Positions 26,925-38,700 of a stretch of 64,000 bases of DNA are shown here, in pieces. Position 1 is the stretch's first letter. The number at the start of each line of letters is the position of its first letter. Under the pieces are notes generated by a model. That model ran no database searches. It was not told the origin of the DNA and worked only from the letters and a program-made list of their open reading frames with translations. Made by a program: the position numbers and the translations under genes. Where the stretch lies: NCBI RefSeq assembly GCF_040954835.1, contig NC_090711.1, positions 6,951,501-7,015,500 of the forward strand, in the 5' to 3' direction. This DNA is from Lepisosteus oculatus (Eukaryota > Chordata > Actinopteri > Semionotiformes > Lepisosteidae).

Positions 26925-27150
26925 TCCAGGCCCTGCCTGCAGTTTTGCCCCCTCTTCCCCGGGTCACGCATTAGACTTGATTGGCAGTTCTAAATTTTCC
27001 CTTTCTACATGGTCCAGTGGTGGACTGGCATCCTGCACAGGATGAGAGCAGTCCCGTGCTCTCAGTCATGCCTTGTGCACAATGCTTCAGGGATAGGCAT
27101 TGACTTTTACCGGAATACGCTGCTTTTCCTATAATGGATGGATATTCTGA
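26925..27150 (+). repeat. LINE-2-like 3' tail repeat, degenerate
   Basis: An inverted relative of the copies at 4892 and 27826: 'tggtggactggcatcctgca' is followed by a region ending in 'ataatggatggatattctg', the ATGG-type 3' end of the repeat. Confidence 0.65.
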
Positions 27151-27825
27151 AATCAAAACATTAAATATCAGGCAGCTCTAAAACATTTTATACTGTGAAA
27201 CACTGAACAGAAATAAATGTATGTTTTCACACATATGTTGAAGAAAGGATTTGTGCACAGAGTTTGGAGGCAGAAAGGGTCTTTAATCAAAAATACAATG
27301 GTGGCAGGGTAAATGTTGATTAAATTCAATTAAAGTAAAATTAAATGTAATACTTGAATATTTGACATCTCAGCACCTGCAATCCTTATTATTGAACTAT
27401 TGCATATGTTGGAAACTTCATAGCAAGTGATTCACTGCCTCAGTAGTAAAGTCTATCAGGAAAAGTCTGTTGAGTGAGTGTTTTACTGTGATTTCACTGC
27501 CACTTTGTGAATGGAACCATCTCCTGCCCTGGAGCGACACGTTTAGATAAATAAACCAAGCTGACTAAGAGACAGGAAATGACCCCATTGGGGGGGAGGT
27601 TCAGAGAACATCCTGCCTTGCCAGCTTCCCACATCAAGCCTAGGTCTTATTACTGGAGTTTCAGAACATATCCACACTTTCCCTTATCCTCCTTCTTATC
27701 CCTTCTCTCGAAACAGTCTGGCAAAATATTAGTTGCCATCAGATTTTCTTCCTCAAGTTCCCAACAAACTCTAGGGTCTTATTGTCCCCTGTGCCAGATC
27801 TGAATGTTGCAGCTGGAACTGCTAG

Positions 27826-28085
27826 TCTGTAATCATCCATCCATGTTCTAATCGTTTCCTCCAATTTAGGGTTGTGGGGCAGCCAGAGTCTACCCTGGCA
27901 AACACTGGGCACAAGGCAGGATACACCCTGGACAGGACTCCAGTTCATCACAGGGCACACACACACTAACACCTAAGACCACGTTTCCCAGAAGTCAATT
28001 AACCTACCAGTATGTGTTTGGACTGTGGGAAGAAACCTACACAAACAGGGGTAGAACCCCAGACTGAACCCCAAACAGGGTTTAT
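27826..28085 (-). repeat. LINE-2-like 3' tail repeat
   Basis: Starts with 'atcatccatccatg' and contains 'gacaggactccagttcatca' and 'agggcacacacacac', as in the copy at 4892. The minus-strand frame over it is repeat-derived. Confidence 0.75.
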
Positions 28086-29235
28086 GATTAGTTTATGACT
28101 CTCCATGTCTCTTCTCTCTAGTTTGGAGTTTTTAATTGCAGTTTAGTTTCTGCGCTAAATATCACTAATTATCAAAGGGGTCCTATTTGTCCTTCAATGT
28201 TGATATCCAGCAAAATTCCCTTTTCATTATCCAGCATAAAACAGAAGAATGTCAGAAGCTAACAGCAAGAGAAAGCCTTACTGCCCATAACAGCTCTCCT
28301 GTGGACTCCTTAAACCTACTGAAGATGCCTGGCAGTTGAGCACTGTGGCTGGAGTTTAACCCATCCCTCCACGTAAATCTTCGTCATGTTATCAAAACAA
28401 AGGGTCTTCTACTTGCTTGCCACATGCTCCAAATTCCACCTCTAAGCTCTGGAAAAGCTGAGAAGGAGACAACAGAAAACAGGCCAGGACATCTTCTCTC
28501 TGCACGTTCAGAACTGGGTGTGTTTCTCTTGCACCTGGCACAAAAATAATCACCTGTATTCCAGACAATTGCAAAATATGCCAAAGGTATTTTGCCTCAG
28601 TGGGGGAGGGGGTGGCTGGGAGAGAGAGTTACTGAAGTGCAAGGTGCACTGCTTGTCTCCTGTCAGGGCTTGCTGAGCCTGGAGGTTTGGGGAGGAGTGT
28701 TTGGTGAGCTATTGTTCTGTCACATTCCTCACGGCAAGAAAAGAGAGAGGACGCCTGCTCCTTAGAACAAGGGGGTGGCCCAGCCGGCGCAGAGAGAGCC
28801 CCAGATTGACTGATTCTCTCCCCGTGCCCTGCAGGCGCACTAATCCACCTGCCTGAAATCCATACCCAGAGGCTTCCACGCTTTCAGAAAGTCTTTTCTT
28901 TCCACTGTCTTCACAGCACCGCAGCGCTCTGATAAAGACTCCCCCTTTTCAACCTGCGGTTTGTACTGTGTATCGAATTAAGCTGAGTGAAAAGCTCCGA
29001 GCCGGAGCAAAACCGTACACGGAGCAGTGTGAATCCAATGCGGAAAGATGGATACGTGCCCCTACGTCATCGAGCTCAGACTGCAGTGGCTCCTTCTTTT
29101 CTGACTGTAGCAAGATTCAGAATAGGCGTCAGCATGTCAAGAGCTCGGAGGCTTGCTTGAAAACTAAAACTGCTCTGCCTCAGTATGTACTGTACCTTCT
29201 GTCCATTGCTTTGACTTCCTTTGAAGTTTAGAGTA
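28086..29235. other. Intergenic, no gene seen
   Basis: Noncoding; GC content rises from about 28.6 kb, marking the start of the GC-rich tract described at 29521-33702. Confidence 0.45.
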
Positions 29236-29520
29236 GATTTCAACAGTTCCCTGCTTACTTATAAGTTAGTACATGGTCCAGCTTCAGGTTAACTTAAAGG
29301 ATAATTGTATGGCAATAGCCCAACACATGATCAGAGATCTGCTGATAGAAGTATTCTTCTTTTACCCCAAAATCAGGCTTCACACAATGGGAAACACAAT
29401 TTCCTTGTGTGCAGTTCCACAGTTCTGGAACCCATCACCCCGATTGATTAGAGACTCTGTCAGTGTGTGCATTTTAAAGGCCCACCCTTTCCTGCAGTTT
29501 TTAATGCGTATTTCTGTTTG
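29236..29520 (+). pseudogene. LINE reverse-transcriptase C-terminal relic
   Basis: The frame at 29236 reads DFNSSLLTYKLVHGPAS, matching the conserved LLLTYKALHGLAP-type segment near the C-terminus of LINE-2/CR1-like ORF2. After a one-base shift, the next frame reads VPQFWNPSPRLIRDSVSV, the decayed PRLWNSLPxxIR motif, then a stop. It is a frameshifted fragment of an old non-LTR retrotransposon in plus orientation. Confidence 0.6.
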
Positions 29521-31545
29521 ACTCTAATTTTCATTTGGTCAGTTGACTGTGTGATTTTTTTTTTTCATCTGTTATGTGTTTAATCCTTGAACAGCACCAT
29601 GTAAGGGCAGGAAATCCTCCATTTCATCTCCAGCCATCCCCTCTGCTTGTGCTCGTTAGTTGGAAAACCCTAACGATAGATCTACCAGACAACAAATAAA
29701 TGTTTCTCAATCACATGGTGTATACAGTAAATATGTTAATGGTGTAACAAAACCATGTTTGCTATAACAATGCATGCTATCTGTGGGGGGCGTTTTATAA
29801 TTAAAGACAAGTGTAGAATTCTGTCCGGGCCACACATACAGTAGGTATGGGAAGGGTAGGAGCAGAAGGGGACATTAAGAGTCATCACACAGCACAGCAC
29901 CAAAGTACAAAATGAGAGCTCTTGTCTAAAAAATACAGGATTCCTTTCTAAGCAGGCAGGCAAGAAGCAGGCAGGTAGCAGCAGGTGTTCTGAGGCTGTC
30001 CCTGCCCTCTTGCCTGGAGGTGTGGTGAGGAGAGACACCTGCCCCCCAGCCGCGCTCAAGACTCGGGTTACAGCAGAGTGCAGGGCGGAGGGGCTGCACA
30101 GATTGAGCCGTCACCATGATCCGTGCTCGTGCCCCTGCACCGTGCCTGCAGCTGTCACCCTGAAACATTAACTCTTTTTCCACCTGAGGAAGAGAAAAAA
30201 AAAAGCACAGGGTGGTCCACTTGGAAAGCCGAAACAACAGGCAGATTAAAAGACAGGAGCCCCCACTTTAAACAGCAGACCAGTGGGCTCAGCATGCGTC
30301 ATCCAACCATGAAAGAAGAGCGTCTGGAGAGGAGAATAAACACAGTAGCTCTTAATCTGAAGTGTAACAATGTTTAATTCATGCTGAAGTCTCACAAAAC
30401 TAACACCATTTCAATGGTGTTCAATTATAAACATGGGGCAAGATAGATATTCCACGCAAATCACATTTGGTCGGAGCTTTGTGGAATTCTGCTAGAAGAC
30501 AGAGTACTTCCTGCTCAGAGGTTCAGTTTTGCCTTCTGCACTACTTCCTAACTCCCTAATTCCTAGTCTTCCCTGCTCATTCAAGCCTTATGTCAGGTGT
30601 ACAGAGTACCATCCTCCATACATAAACAATTATTAGGCTTTGGCTTCCACCTCTCTGTTTCAAGCTCCATAGACACCATTTCTTGAAACAAAAGAGCCAA
30701 GTATGTTTCTGGACTGTGGCCAGGGGATTATGAGGGGACCAAAAATGAAGGAAACTGGAGCCATAAATAACAAACGCAACACATTCATTCAACATGTCTC
30801 CAAAGCACACGCTATAGCCATCTCCCTGTGTGTTTTTCAAACACAGAAAGAAGACAAAGAGAAAGGAGCCTTCAAGAGCCTGCGCTGTTGGGGATGCAAA
30901 TCTTCCCACACAATTTGTCCAAGAGAACTGGTGACACTGACCCCCACGGCTCTGAGCAAAGCCTTTCCAGATGTGAAAACATCCGTCCACTGCAGTTGCG
31001 GCTCCAGCTCGCTGTGCCCCAGCCGGCGGGGGACAGAGTCACACACACACACACTCGGCGCTGAGCAGGCCAGACAGCTAGGCTGTAATGCACACCATGT
31101 GCTCTGTGGAAGCTGCCTCCTAAAGCCCTTTTGTGAGGGAAAACATGCAGAAGAACAAACAGGGGAGGCATGTGGACGTTACTTCGCTTTTTTTCCCCCC
31201 CTACATTCCTGCTTCCCCCCCACTTCCTCAAAAACGAAGGCAGGAAGTTATCAAGGTCTGTTAACAGGGACCCGGCCAGCCAGCCAGCGGAAAAAAAAAA
31301 AAAGTCTGCTGAGCCTCCCCACAAAGACAGCAGGATTTCACTTCGACAAAAATCAAATGCGCAGTTCGGATATAGAAATATATATTCCACCCCGCACAAT
31401 GTGCTTTCGGGCTGTTAAAAAATTTACAGCGAGGTGATGAAAGCCTTCACGCCGCAGCAAGAACAAGTTTTCAATTAAAACCCCCGGCTTTCAGGAGGAT
31501 GCTAAATGAGCACCACACAGCTAATTGCGCCTGATATGTCACCTA

Positions 31546-31555
31546 AGATCAAAGG
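31546..31555 (+). promoter_or_regulatory. TCF/LEF-type site downstream of snai1
   Basis: Exact AGATCAAAGG decamer, identical to the snai1 intron 2 site, set in a GC-balanced block that also contains 'ctaattgcgcc'. A related GATCAAAG lies at 32072-32079. Confidence 0.25.
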
Positions 31556-32282
31556 CAGTGCGGCCCAGACTCGCGCCATTAAAGAGGTGACTGTTTCCCC
31601 TCTCCCCTGGCACGTCTGGCGGCTGAGGTACCACCTGTCTCAGGAATCCGCCCCCCCCCCCTCTCGGGCAGGCTGTGGTTGCCTTTGCAAATAACAGTAA
31701 TAGCAGTGAACTTCACAGCACAGGGCAGGGCGGCTGCAGCAACAGATCCAGCCTGGCAGAGACAGGGAGCTGTCAGAGCTGGGGGGAATCGCCCCAGCAG
31801 CTGGGAGGCTGCCTCAATGATGCAATGCCACGCAGGAGGGAGGGAAGGAAGGAGAGGCAGAGATAGGAAGCAGGAGAGGAGATGGAAGGCCTTCTGCAGC
31901 CTGACCCACATTTCCAGACCTCCCCTCCCCTGCGCAGAGAGCCGTGTTTGGGATTACTCTGTGGGCCTCTTCCTCTGGCAGTCTGCTTTTCATTCCCTTC
32001 TGCCTCCCCCCCCTCCGTTCCTGTGGATCACACACAGCTTCTCATTAACCTCCTCACAGGGGGCAGCTCGCGATCAAAGCGCGCACCCCACCGCAGACTC
32101 AACACGCCGCCCTGCCGTGGGGGTCTGGAGACAGCGAGACGCAGCCCTTAATGAGAGCGCTGAAACGCCGCCGTCGTGGCCCGGCGGATCCCCGCAAAGG
32201 CCAACACGGCCCCGGCCTAGCGATGGGCGAGGTAAACCGAGTTCGGCTTCTCCCTCTCGGGAGGCGGCATTCCTCTGGAGGC

Positions 32283-32301
32283 GTGTGTGTGTGTGTGTGT
32301 G
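32283..32301 (+). repeat. (GT)n microsatellite
   Basis: About nine GT units, uninterrupted. Confidence 0.9.
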
Positions 32302-33702
32302 AGCCCAGACAAGTCACCGCCAGGATGCTCGTTTTGTCAGCGTAAAGAAAGGGAGAACTAAATCACACTCTGAGTCACCAGGGTTAAAAAGGGAAAGAGT
32401 ATCCCCTTTCAATGAAGGAGAGAGCAGGCCAACCCCACGAACAGTGTCATCCCTGTGGTGGAGAACTCATGTCTGCAGGGGGCTCTTCATAAACACGGGA
32501 CCTCCTGTTTTGGGGCTCTAAGCCTTTGCCGGCTGGAAAGGGCCAAGAATCGGGGGAGTGTGCACGCCAGGCAGTGCTCAGGGTTTCCTGGCCCGCTTCA
32601 TGTTTCGCCAAGTCGAATCGCAAAGCCGCAGGAGCGGCGGAGAGCAGCGCCTTGCAGTTTCGGGCCGGCGGGGAGGCACGGCGCCCCGGGAGGGTCAGGG
32701 GAGCAAAATGCGAAGTGTACAAAAAACAAGTGCAGAAGGAGATGCAGAACTTGGAGGGAGGGGGGGCGGCACCTTGCAACAGCTGGTCTCAATTATCAGG
32801 GGGGAAAAGGCAGAGACCACTGGCGCCAGAAGGGGGGCAGGAGGTCAGGGAGGATGAAGATTATCAAAATACGAGCAGGCGGTAGGCCCTGGTGCCGCGA
32901 TCTGCGGCAGAGGCGAGTGAAATCCGGGTCTCCGGTCTCAGGGCCTGGCTGAAAGCACGCCACAGGATGGTGTCTGCGTGTGTTGTGGGGAGGGGGATCG
33001 GAGAGTGACTTCCGTTTCCTGGCCAGATAGCCCTTTCCTGGCGAAATGAGTGAGTGAAAGAAAACAGCAGGGGGGCTGGACCTGCCACCTACAGCAGAAG
33101 CGGTGAGATCAGAGGGGGAATTAGCAGAGAAAAATTAGAATAACGAGTTCACCTGCTTGATTTGATTATCCGGTTTGTAGCCTAAGCTTAAAAGAGACCA
33201 TTCCTAGAATTTAGTCAAAATATTTCATTGCAAGATATGTTTATTCCTCGCAGGGTGCAAACCTCCCTTGTCTCATTTCAACTTCAGTGAGTTAATTAGC
33301 GACAGAGTGCAGGTAGCAATGGGTTTCTCTTTCGTAAAAACTCAGAAGCACTCAAGGGGCAGTCTTTAGTTGCTAAATTAATTTCACAAGTTCATGTTCA
33401 TGGGGATACTATGCACTCCAGTCCTTTACAAATAAAAAAAAAAGAAAATATCACACTACCTTCTGAGTGATTGTTGTTAGCAAGAATATAAATGTGTGCA
33501 GAAAATGAAATTCACCTGACTTTTTGAAGGATCCGAAAAAGAGATGGAATGGTACAGTACTGTACCATCTTTAAAATTATACTTTTTTTCACACGATTTG
33601 TGAGTTTAGAACAGCACGTCGTACATGTATCAGGGTGCTTTTCAACTCCGCCCTTGGTAAAAAAAAAAGAGATTTTCAACATACTGCTAACAAGACTGTG
33701 GC

Positions 33703-33784
33703 TAAAAAGGAGAATGTTGCCATCTTGTGGCAATAATTAAAATTAAAAAGGAGAATATTGCCATCTTGTGGCAATAATTAAAAT
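33703..33784 (+). repeat. Two-copy 41-bp tandem repeat
   Basis: Two adjacent 41-bp units (33703-33743 and 33744-33784) differ by one base (gttgcc versus attgcc). Each contains the near-palindrome TTGCCATCTTGTGGCAA. Confidence 0.9.
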
Positions 33785-34309
33785 GAGAGTGTGGTATGAC
33801 CTGTTTGAATAATTTGGTCAAAACAGAAATGTAATTATAAGCATTACTATTAGTATTATTATGTTTCTTTAATTAATTAAAATTCTCTTCTTGAGACATA
33901 TGTGAGAACCATTGCATGAGAGCTTTTGTTGTTGTATTGGCGTTCTTTAATATAATTTCTCTTTCAACGATTAGAGTAATAAAACGTCTTACAACTCGAA
34001 CATGTTCTGCTACAGTGTATATACGTAATGAGTGTCGACATTTTACTCAAATTCTCCGCATACTCCTTTTATTGTTATAAAACTGTAGATTTGGGCAAGA
34101 AAGCAATCTAAGTCACACAGATCACAAACGTGTCCAAGACACATCCTTAAAGCCGAAACGTTATTCTTTATTTTGCAATATACAACCCTTTCATCAGGAT
34201 TAACTGCGACAAGAAAGTGGCTAAATGTTCAGAAGAATATTGCCATGAAACAGTCTTTCTGCATAAATATGGAAAAATATTAATATTGGTAGATAAATGC
34301 AAAATGTCT

Positions 34310-34630
34310 ATGATGTGAGTGTTACGCATTCCACACGCGTCTCCGACCCGTCTCGCATTCCCACGCTCACTGTTTCACAAACGTTCACTGTTCACTCGTA
34401 TCACTACTTCAGTTCCCCGCTTTCCTCCCTTCGGCGTTCACTATTGCGGATTCTCCTCGAACTCCCAGGTGCGTGTTATTCGTTACAAGTTTATATTCGG
34501 TATTTGCCCTCCTCGCTTGCTCCTCTTTTACGAATTAGCCTTGCGTTTCGGATTGTTGCTCTCTGGCGCTTCAATGGTTTCTGGCTTTCTTGCTTGTTTC
34601 CTGGATTACGTTTTGTTTAGCGATTTGGAT
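34310..34630 (+). repeat. CpG-rich pyrimidine-rich island, possibly a retroelement promoter
   Basis: A sharp block with many CpGs (for example 'ccacacgcgtctccgacccg') in otherwise AT-rich DNA. It carries open frames of 107-131 codons rich in S, F, L and R with no domain. It follows a GCCGAAACGTT repeat motif at 34151-34162. The abrupt edges and composition suggest an inserted element such as an LTR or 5' UTR of a retrotransposon. A unique CpG island is the alternative. Confidence 0.35.
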
Positions 34631-35693
34631 TGGTGTGCTCTCTCTCCTGAAGTCCTGCACAGGATCTATAGTTCATACCTGCCCATTGTTGAGCTTTATC
34701 TAACCAAGTCATAGATGACCGGTAATACACAGCAATGAATAATGTTTCATCTTCCTTCCCACATGATTTGAAACATTCTCTTTTAAAGCATGAGAGTAAG
34801 TCTTCCTTAAACAAAAACAACCATAAACCAACTTTCACGTTCATTAATATATTTGTAACCACGGTTGTTAAAACTGTTAGAGCAGACCAGTGAAGAAGGA
34901 AAAGAAAACTGATTTGTACACTGCAGTTCAACCTCCACTAAACCCATTAACTGAACAAGAAGTTCCCTTTCCCTTATGGTTCCAGCAATAAACAGATTAT
35001 TCTCAGTCTTAACTCATTTCTCTTTGCATTGTACTGAGTGATAAGCATATGACTTCCTCTCTCTTCTCTACTCACATCTCTGCATTACTGAGTATAATGT
35101 GAAGCACTGTCACAAAGTGTGAAAACTAGTAATTGTAAAGTAATAGTAAAAAAAAAAAGTCCAACTGAAGTTTCTTTAATGTGAAGCTTAAGATCATAAT
35201 AACCAAAAATACATTTAAACCAATTCATCCAAAACAAGTATCTTAAAATTAGACAATCTTATATTTTGTCATAGAATGCCTGTGTTTTATACCTTGGTGG
35301 TCCATAAACTGTAACCACCAATTCCCAGAATCTTAGCCCTATTCAGTTTTGGATATCTCACCTTTTAAACTCTAACTACTTTTAGACTTAAAAAAAATTA
35401 AAAACAATATGATCACCTGGCTAATCCAACTAAAGAGTATAGATATTTTTTTTTTAATTTTGCCACCACCAAAAATAAGATTAAGCTTATTATCAAGACA
35501 GATATATATAAGGTAGATAAAATTTCATAAATTTTAACTAGTAAAATTCCTTTTTGATAGTCAGAAATCTAAATATATCATTTCAGATCTACTTAAAAGC
35601 ATTGTGGGATTCCCCTCTACAGGAGGAGTGTGGTTCTGGGAAACTGCCAGCATCTTTTCACACACCCATCCCTCCTTTGTTTCTTCCATCTCG

Positions 35694-35741
35694 TTATGGG
35701 CGCCACTTGTCCTTCAGGTCAGAGCAATTAATGTCAGCATC
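35694..35741 (-). CDS. samhd1-like: samhd1 copy A terminal exon
   Basis: After a strong T8-CAG acceptor, the exon reads [15 protein letters not shown] then TAA (35694-35696). It aligns with the DGDVIAP...W start of the usual tail but is much shorter and lacks a Thr-Pro. Identity rests on position, acceptor quality and the D-D-I and K-W pattern. Confidence 0.7.
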   Translation of the reverse strand, partial: DADINCSDLKDKWRP

Positions 35742-38700
35742 CTGAAAAAAAAGGTTGTGCAATTAAAAAATCCAAAACCAAAACATGGTGTACTGGTCAC
35801 ACACTAAAACACTCATATACAGTATCTACTTTCATATAATCATCTCATATACATTTTCTTTTCAAAATCCACACATCTGTACAAATATCTTTATTCATAT
35901 TTTAAATCAAAGATTAGCGAGAGGGAAGAAAGCTACATTTTCTATTATGTTTCCATGTCTTTGTAGCACAAAGCATCAATGAGGAAGGCTGTATTGTATA
36001 TCTATTGTACTATTGATTTTAATAGCACCTTAACTGTTTCATTTTTGTGTGAGACATAGGAACTACAATTGAGTGAACATAATTAACAAGTGATAATGTA
36101 TAAGAACTGGTATTATTCTGTAATGGATCTTATTTGATGCATATCAGTAACAAATATATAATGACATTGTTCAAGCAATAATATTGTCTCTTTTCACACT
36201 GAAACCTTGGGCCCTAATTTCCTGTAGGGGCAGTACTCCTTCAGAAAAAATAGAGAAAAGGGGAGAAAGCAGTCGGGAGCATACCTTAGGCTTGGTGAGT
36301 TCATTTTGAAAGCACCATCTCACAAAGCACTTCTCAATGCTTTTGGTGTCCTCATTTTCACCCATGTAGTAAACTTGAACCAGTTGCTCAGAAAAGTTGA
36401 TTGGTAGGATGTTTGTCACCTGAAGTGACAATAAGAACAACTGTTAGTCTTATGCAAAAGAGAGGCTGGTCAATGGCATACATTTCTGCATCCCAAAATG
36501 CACAAACAACAAACCGAGAAACATATTTGAGTTTTTGAATCTTTAGAATCTTTAGATAGAAAAATAATTACGTAACATTGTATGAGCAGAATATTTTTTC
36601 CAGAACACAAACACAGCCCATATTGCATATTAGAATGAAAGCACCAATAATATCACTACACCTCACTTTACTAAGAAAAAAAGACTTGAAAGCAGCCCAC
36701 CTGGTTTTTATCCATTTTCACGCCTTTGGTAGGGTTATTTTTGAAGTAGAAGTGTACTTGATCGATGGGGTTGTTGTCACCCATGCCATAGTCCATTTTA
36801 GTGTTCTAAATAAGAAAAAAATATCTGTAATATCCTTTGCACCCTAAAGCAGCTTGCAAATAAATGATCACAAGTCACCACTATACACATTCAAAAGAAT
36901 ATGGTATCTGTTTTTTTAATACAAAACTTTAGGACTTTGTATGAGCTTGCAAACAGAGTTGCTGCCCAGAAAATTATTTCAGTGTTTGCTTTAACCCTCA
37001 AATTGTCAGCCTGTGCCATTTTATAACTGTGAATGTACTTATTTCAATACAAAGTTTTGTAGAATTATTTTTCAAATCAATCATTTTATTTGCTTTGGAT
37101 CCTTTCACATACAGAGTGCTTTACAGAATTATAATGTGGTCAGCAATATTGCACAGATATAGTAGAACATGTGACCAAGGAGGACAGGAAACAACCTTCC
37201 ACCCCCCCATTTATTATGGTTAATACATTTCAAAATCATAAGAATAATTACAGGAGATAGTTTCCTTTTTATATCCTGCATTCAGACATTTTGCTCTGTA
37301 AGTTAAGGAATGTTATGAATGAGTGATTGCTCCATTCATTGATGTTCTAACTGCTTCTTCCAATTCAGGGTCACTAGAAAGCAGGCCTATCCAGGCAATC
37401 AACAGGTGCAAGGCAGGGTACACCCTGGCTGGGACGCCAGTCCATCACAGGGCAGACACACAGACATGCACACAATCATAACTCAGGCCAATTATCCTAG
37501 TCAATTTAGAAGCCAGTTAATAATAATAATTAATAATTATTTATTAATTACACTTTTATAGAGCTTTTCTGGACACTCCACTCAAAGCACTTTACAGGTA
37601 ATGGGGACTCCCCAATGAGAAATTTGGCCAGGACGCCGGGGTTACACCCCTACTCTTTTCGAGAACCGCCCTTGGGTTTTTAATGACCACAGAGAGTCAG
37701 GACCTCAGTTTTACGGCTCATCCGAAGGACGGCGCCTGTTTACAGTATAGTGTCCCCATCACCCCCTGCTGGCCCCACTAACACCTCTTCCAGCAGCAAC
37801 CTTAAGTTTTTCCCAGGAGGTCTCCCATCCAGGTACTAACCAGGCTCACACCCGCTTAGCTTCAGTGGGTTGCCAGTTGTGAGTTGCAGGGTGATATGGC
37901 TGCTGGCTGAACATACTACTTAAGCTACTAGTATGTTTTTGGACTGTGGAAGGACTATAGGAACCTGGAGGTAATAGCACGTTGAGAAAACCCACATAAG
38001 CACAGTGAGAACATAAAAGCTCCATGCAGATAGCACCCTATCAGATGGAACTGAACCCTGGGCCCCAGCACTGCAAGGCAGCAATGCTACATTGTGCCAC
38101 CATGCCACCCCATGAGGGGCCACTCATCCCATTCAAGTGTATATTTATATACAAAATGTGTTTTCTCTTGAGAGTGAAAAGTAACTTACAAATTGGTCAT
38201 CTACAATTTTAAGGTACTGTATAATTAACCTACCAGAACAATAAATTTTTCATGATCCAGATCGAGGCCATGCACATCATGTCCTTTGAAGGCATACTGT
38301 AAAAGTAAAGCAAAAATATAAATTTTCAGTTCATTCTGTTGAAAAAACAGATACTTCTAGCAAGGAACTTAACGATTGCAATGAAGAAATGCATGGATCA
38401 TTAATGGAAAAATCTGTTTAAAAATTCATTTAAAATAATTCTTTCACCAATTTACATTTAGTCCTCACCTGTTTTTTATGTGCGTCAGGTTTGGAACGTG
38501 TTTCTCCTACAAACTTGTAGAGTTTACGGCGCATCACCCTCTGGAGGATTTCACGGGCTTCCTTCAACTCTTCTGAAGTGGAGTTCAGGATCTCATGGAA
38601 GACATTGTCTAGGGACAGAGACAGGGCACTCGGTCAGTGCTTGGAAGAAATTGGAAATAGGAAGTAACACAAGTAACACAGGAAGTAAAATAATATTAAA

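Larger units (their letters stand above)
29521..33702. other. GC-rich noncoding tract downstream of snai1
   Basis: Frames as long as 244 codons occur here (30703-31437 plus strand, 31679-32302 plus strand), but they overlap frames of similar length on the other strand and show low-complexity composition with no domain. The tract contains TCF/LEF-type sites at 31546-31555 and 32072-32079 and a compact, non-repetitive block at 31440-31600. It may be a regulatory region or contain a noncoding transcript; nothing here proves either. Confidence 0.4.

Noticed and set aside
30703-31437. 244-codon plus-strand frame
   Set aside because: No domain or coding bias; overlapped by a 175-codon minus frame, and the region is GC-rich and low in complexity.
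31679-32302. 207-codon plus-strand frame
   Set aside because: Pro/Ser/Arg-rich composition typical of a random frame in GC-rich DNA, ending in a GT microsatellite.
32455-32952. 165-codon plus-strand frame
   Set aside because: Three overlapping frames of similar length and no recognisable motif.
34151-34200. Hammerhead ribozyme of a Penelope-type element
   Set aside because: CTGATGA and CGAAAC motifs both occur, but on opposite strands, so they cannot form one hammerhead core.
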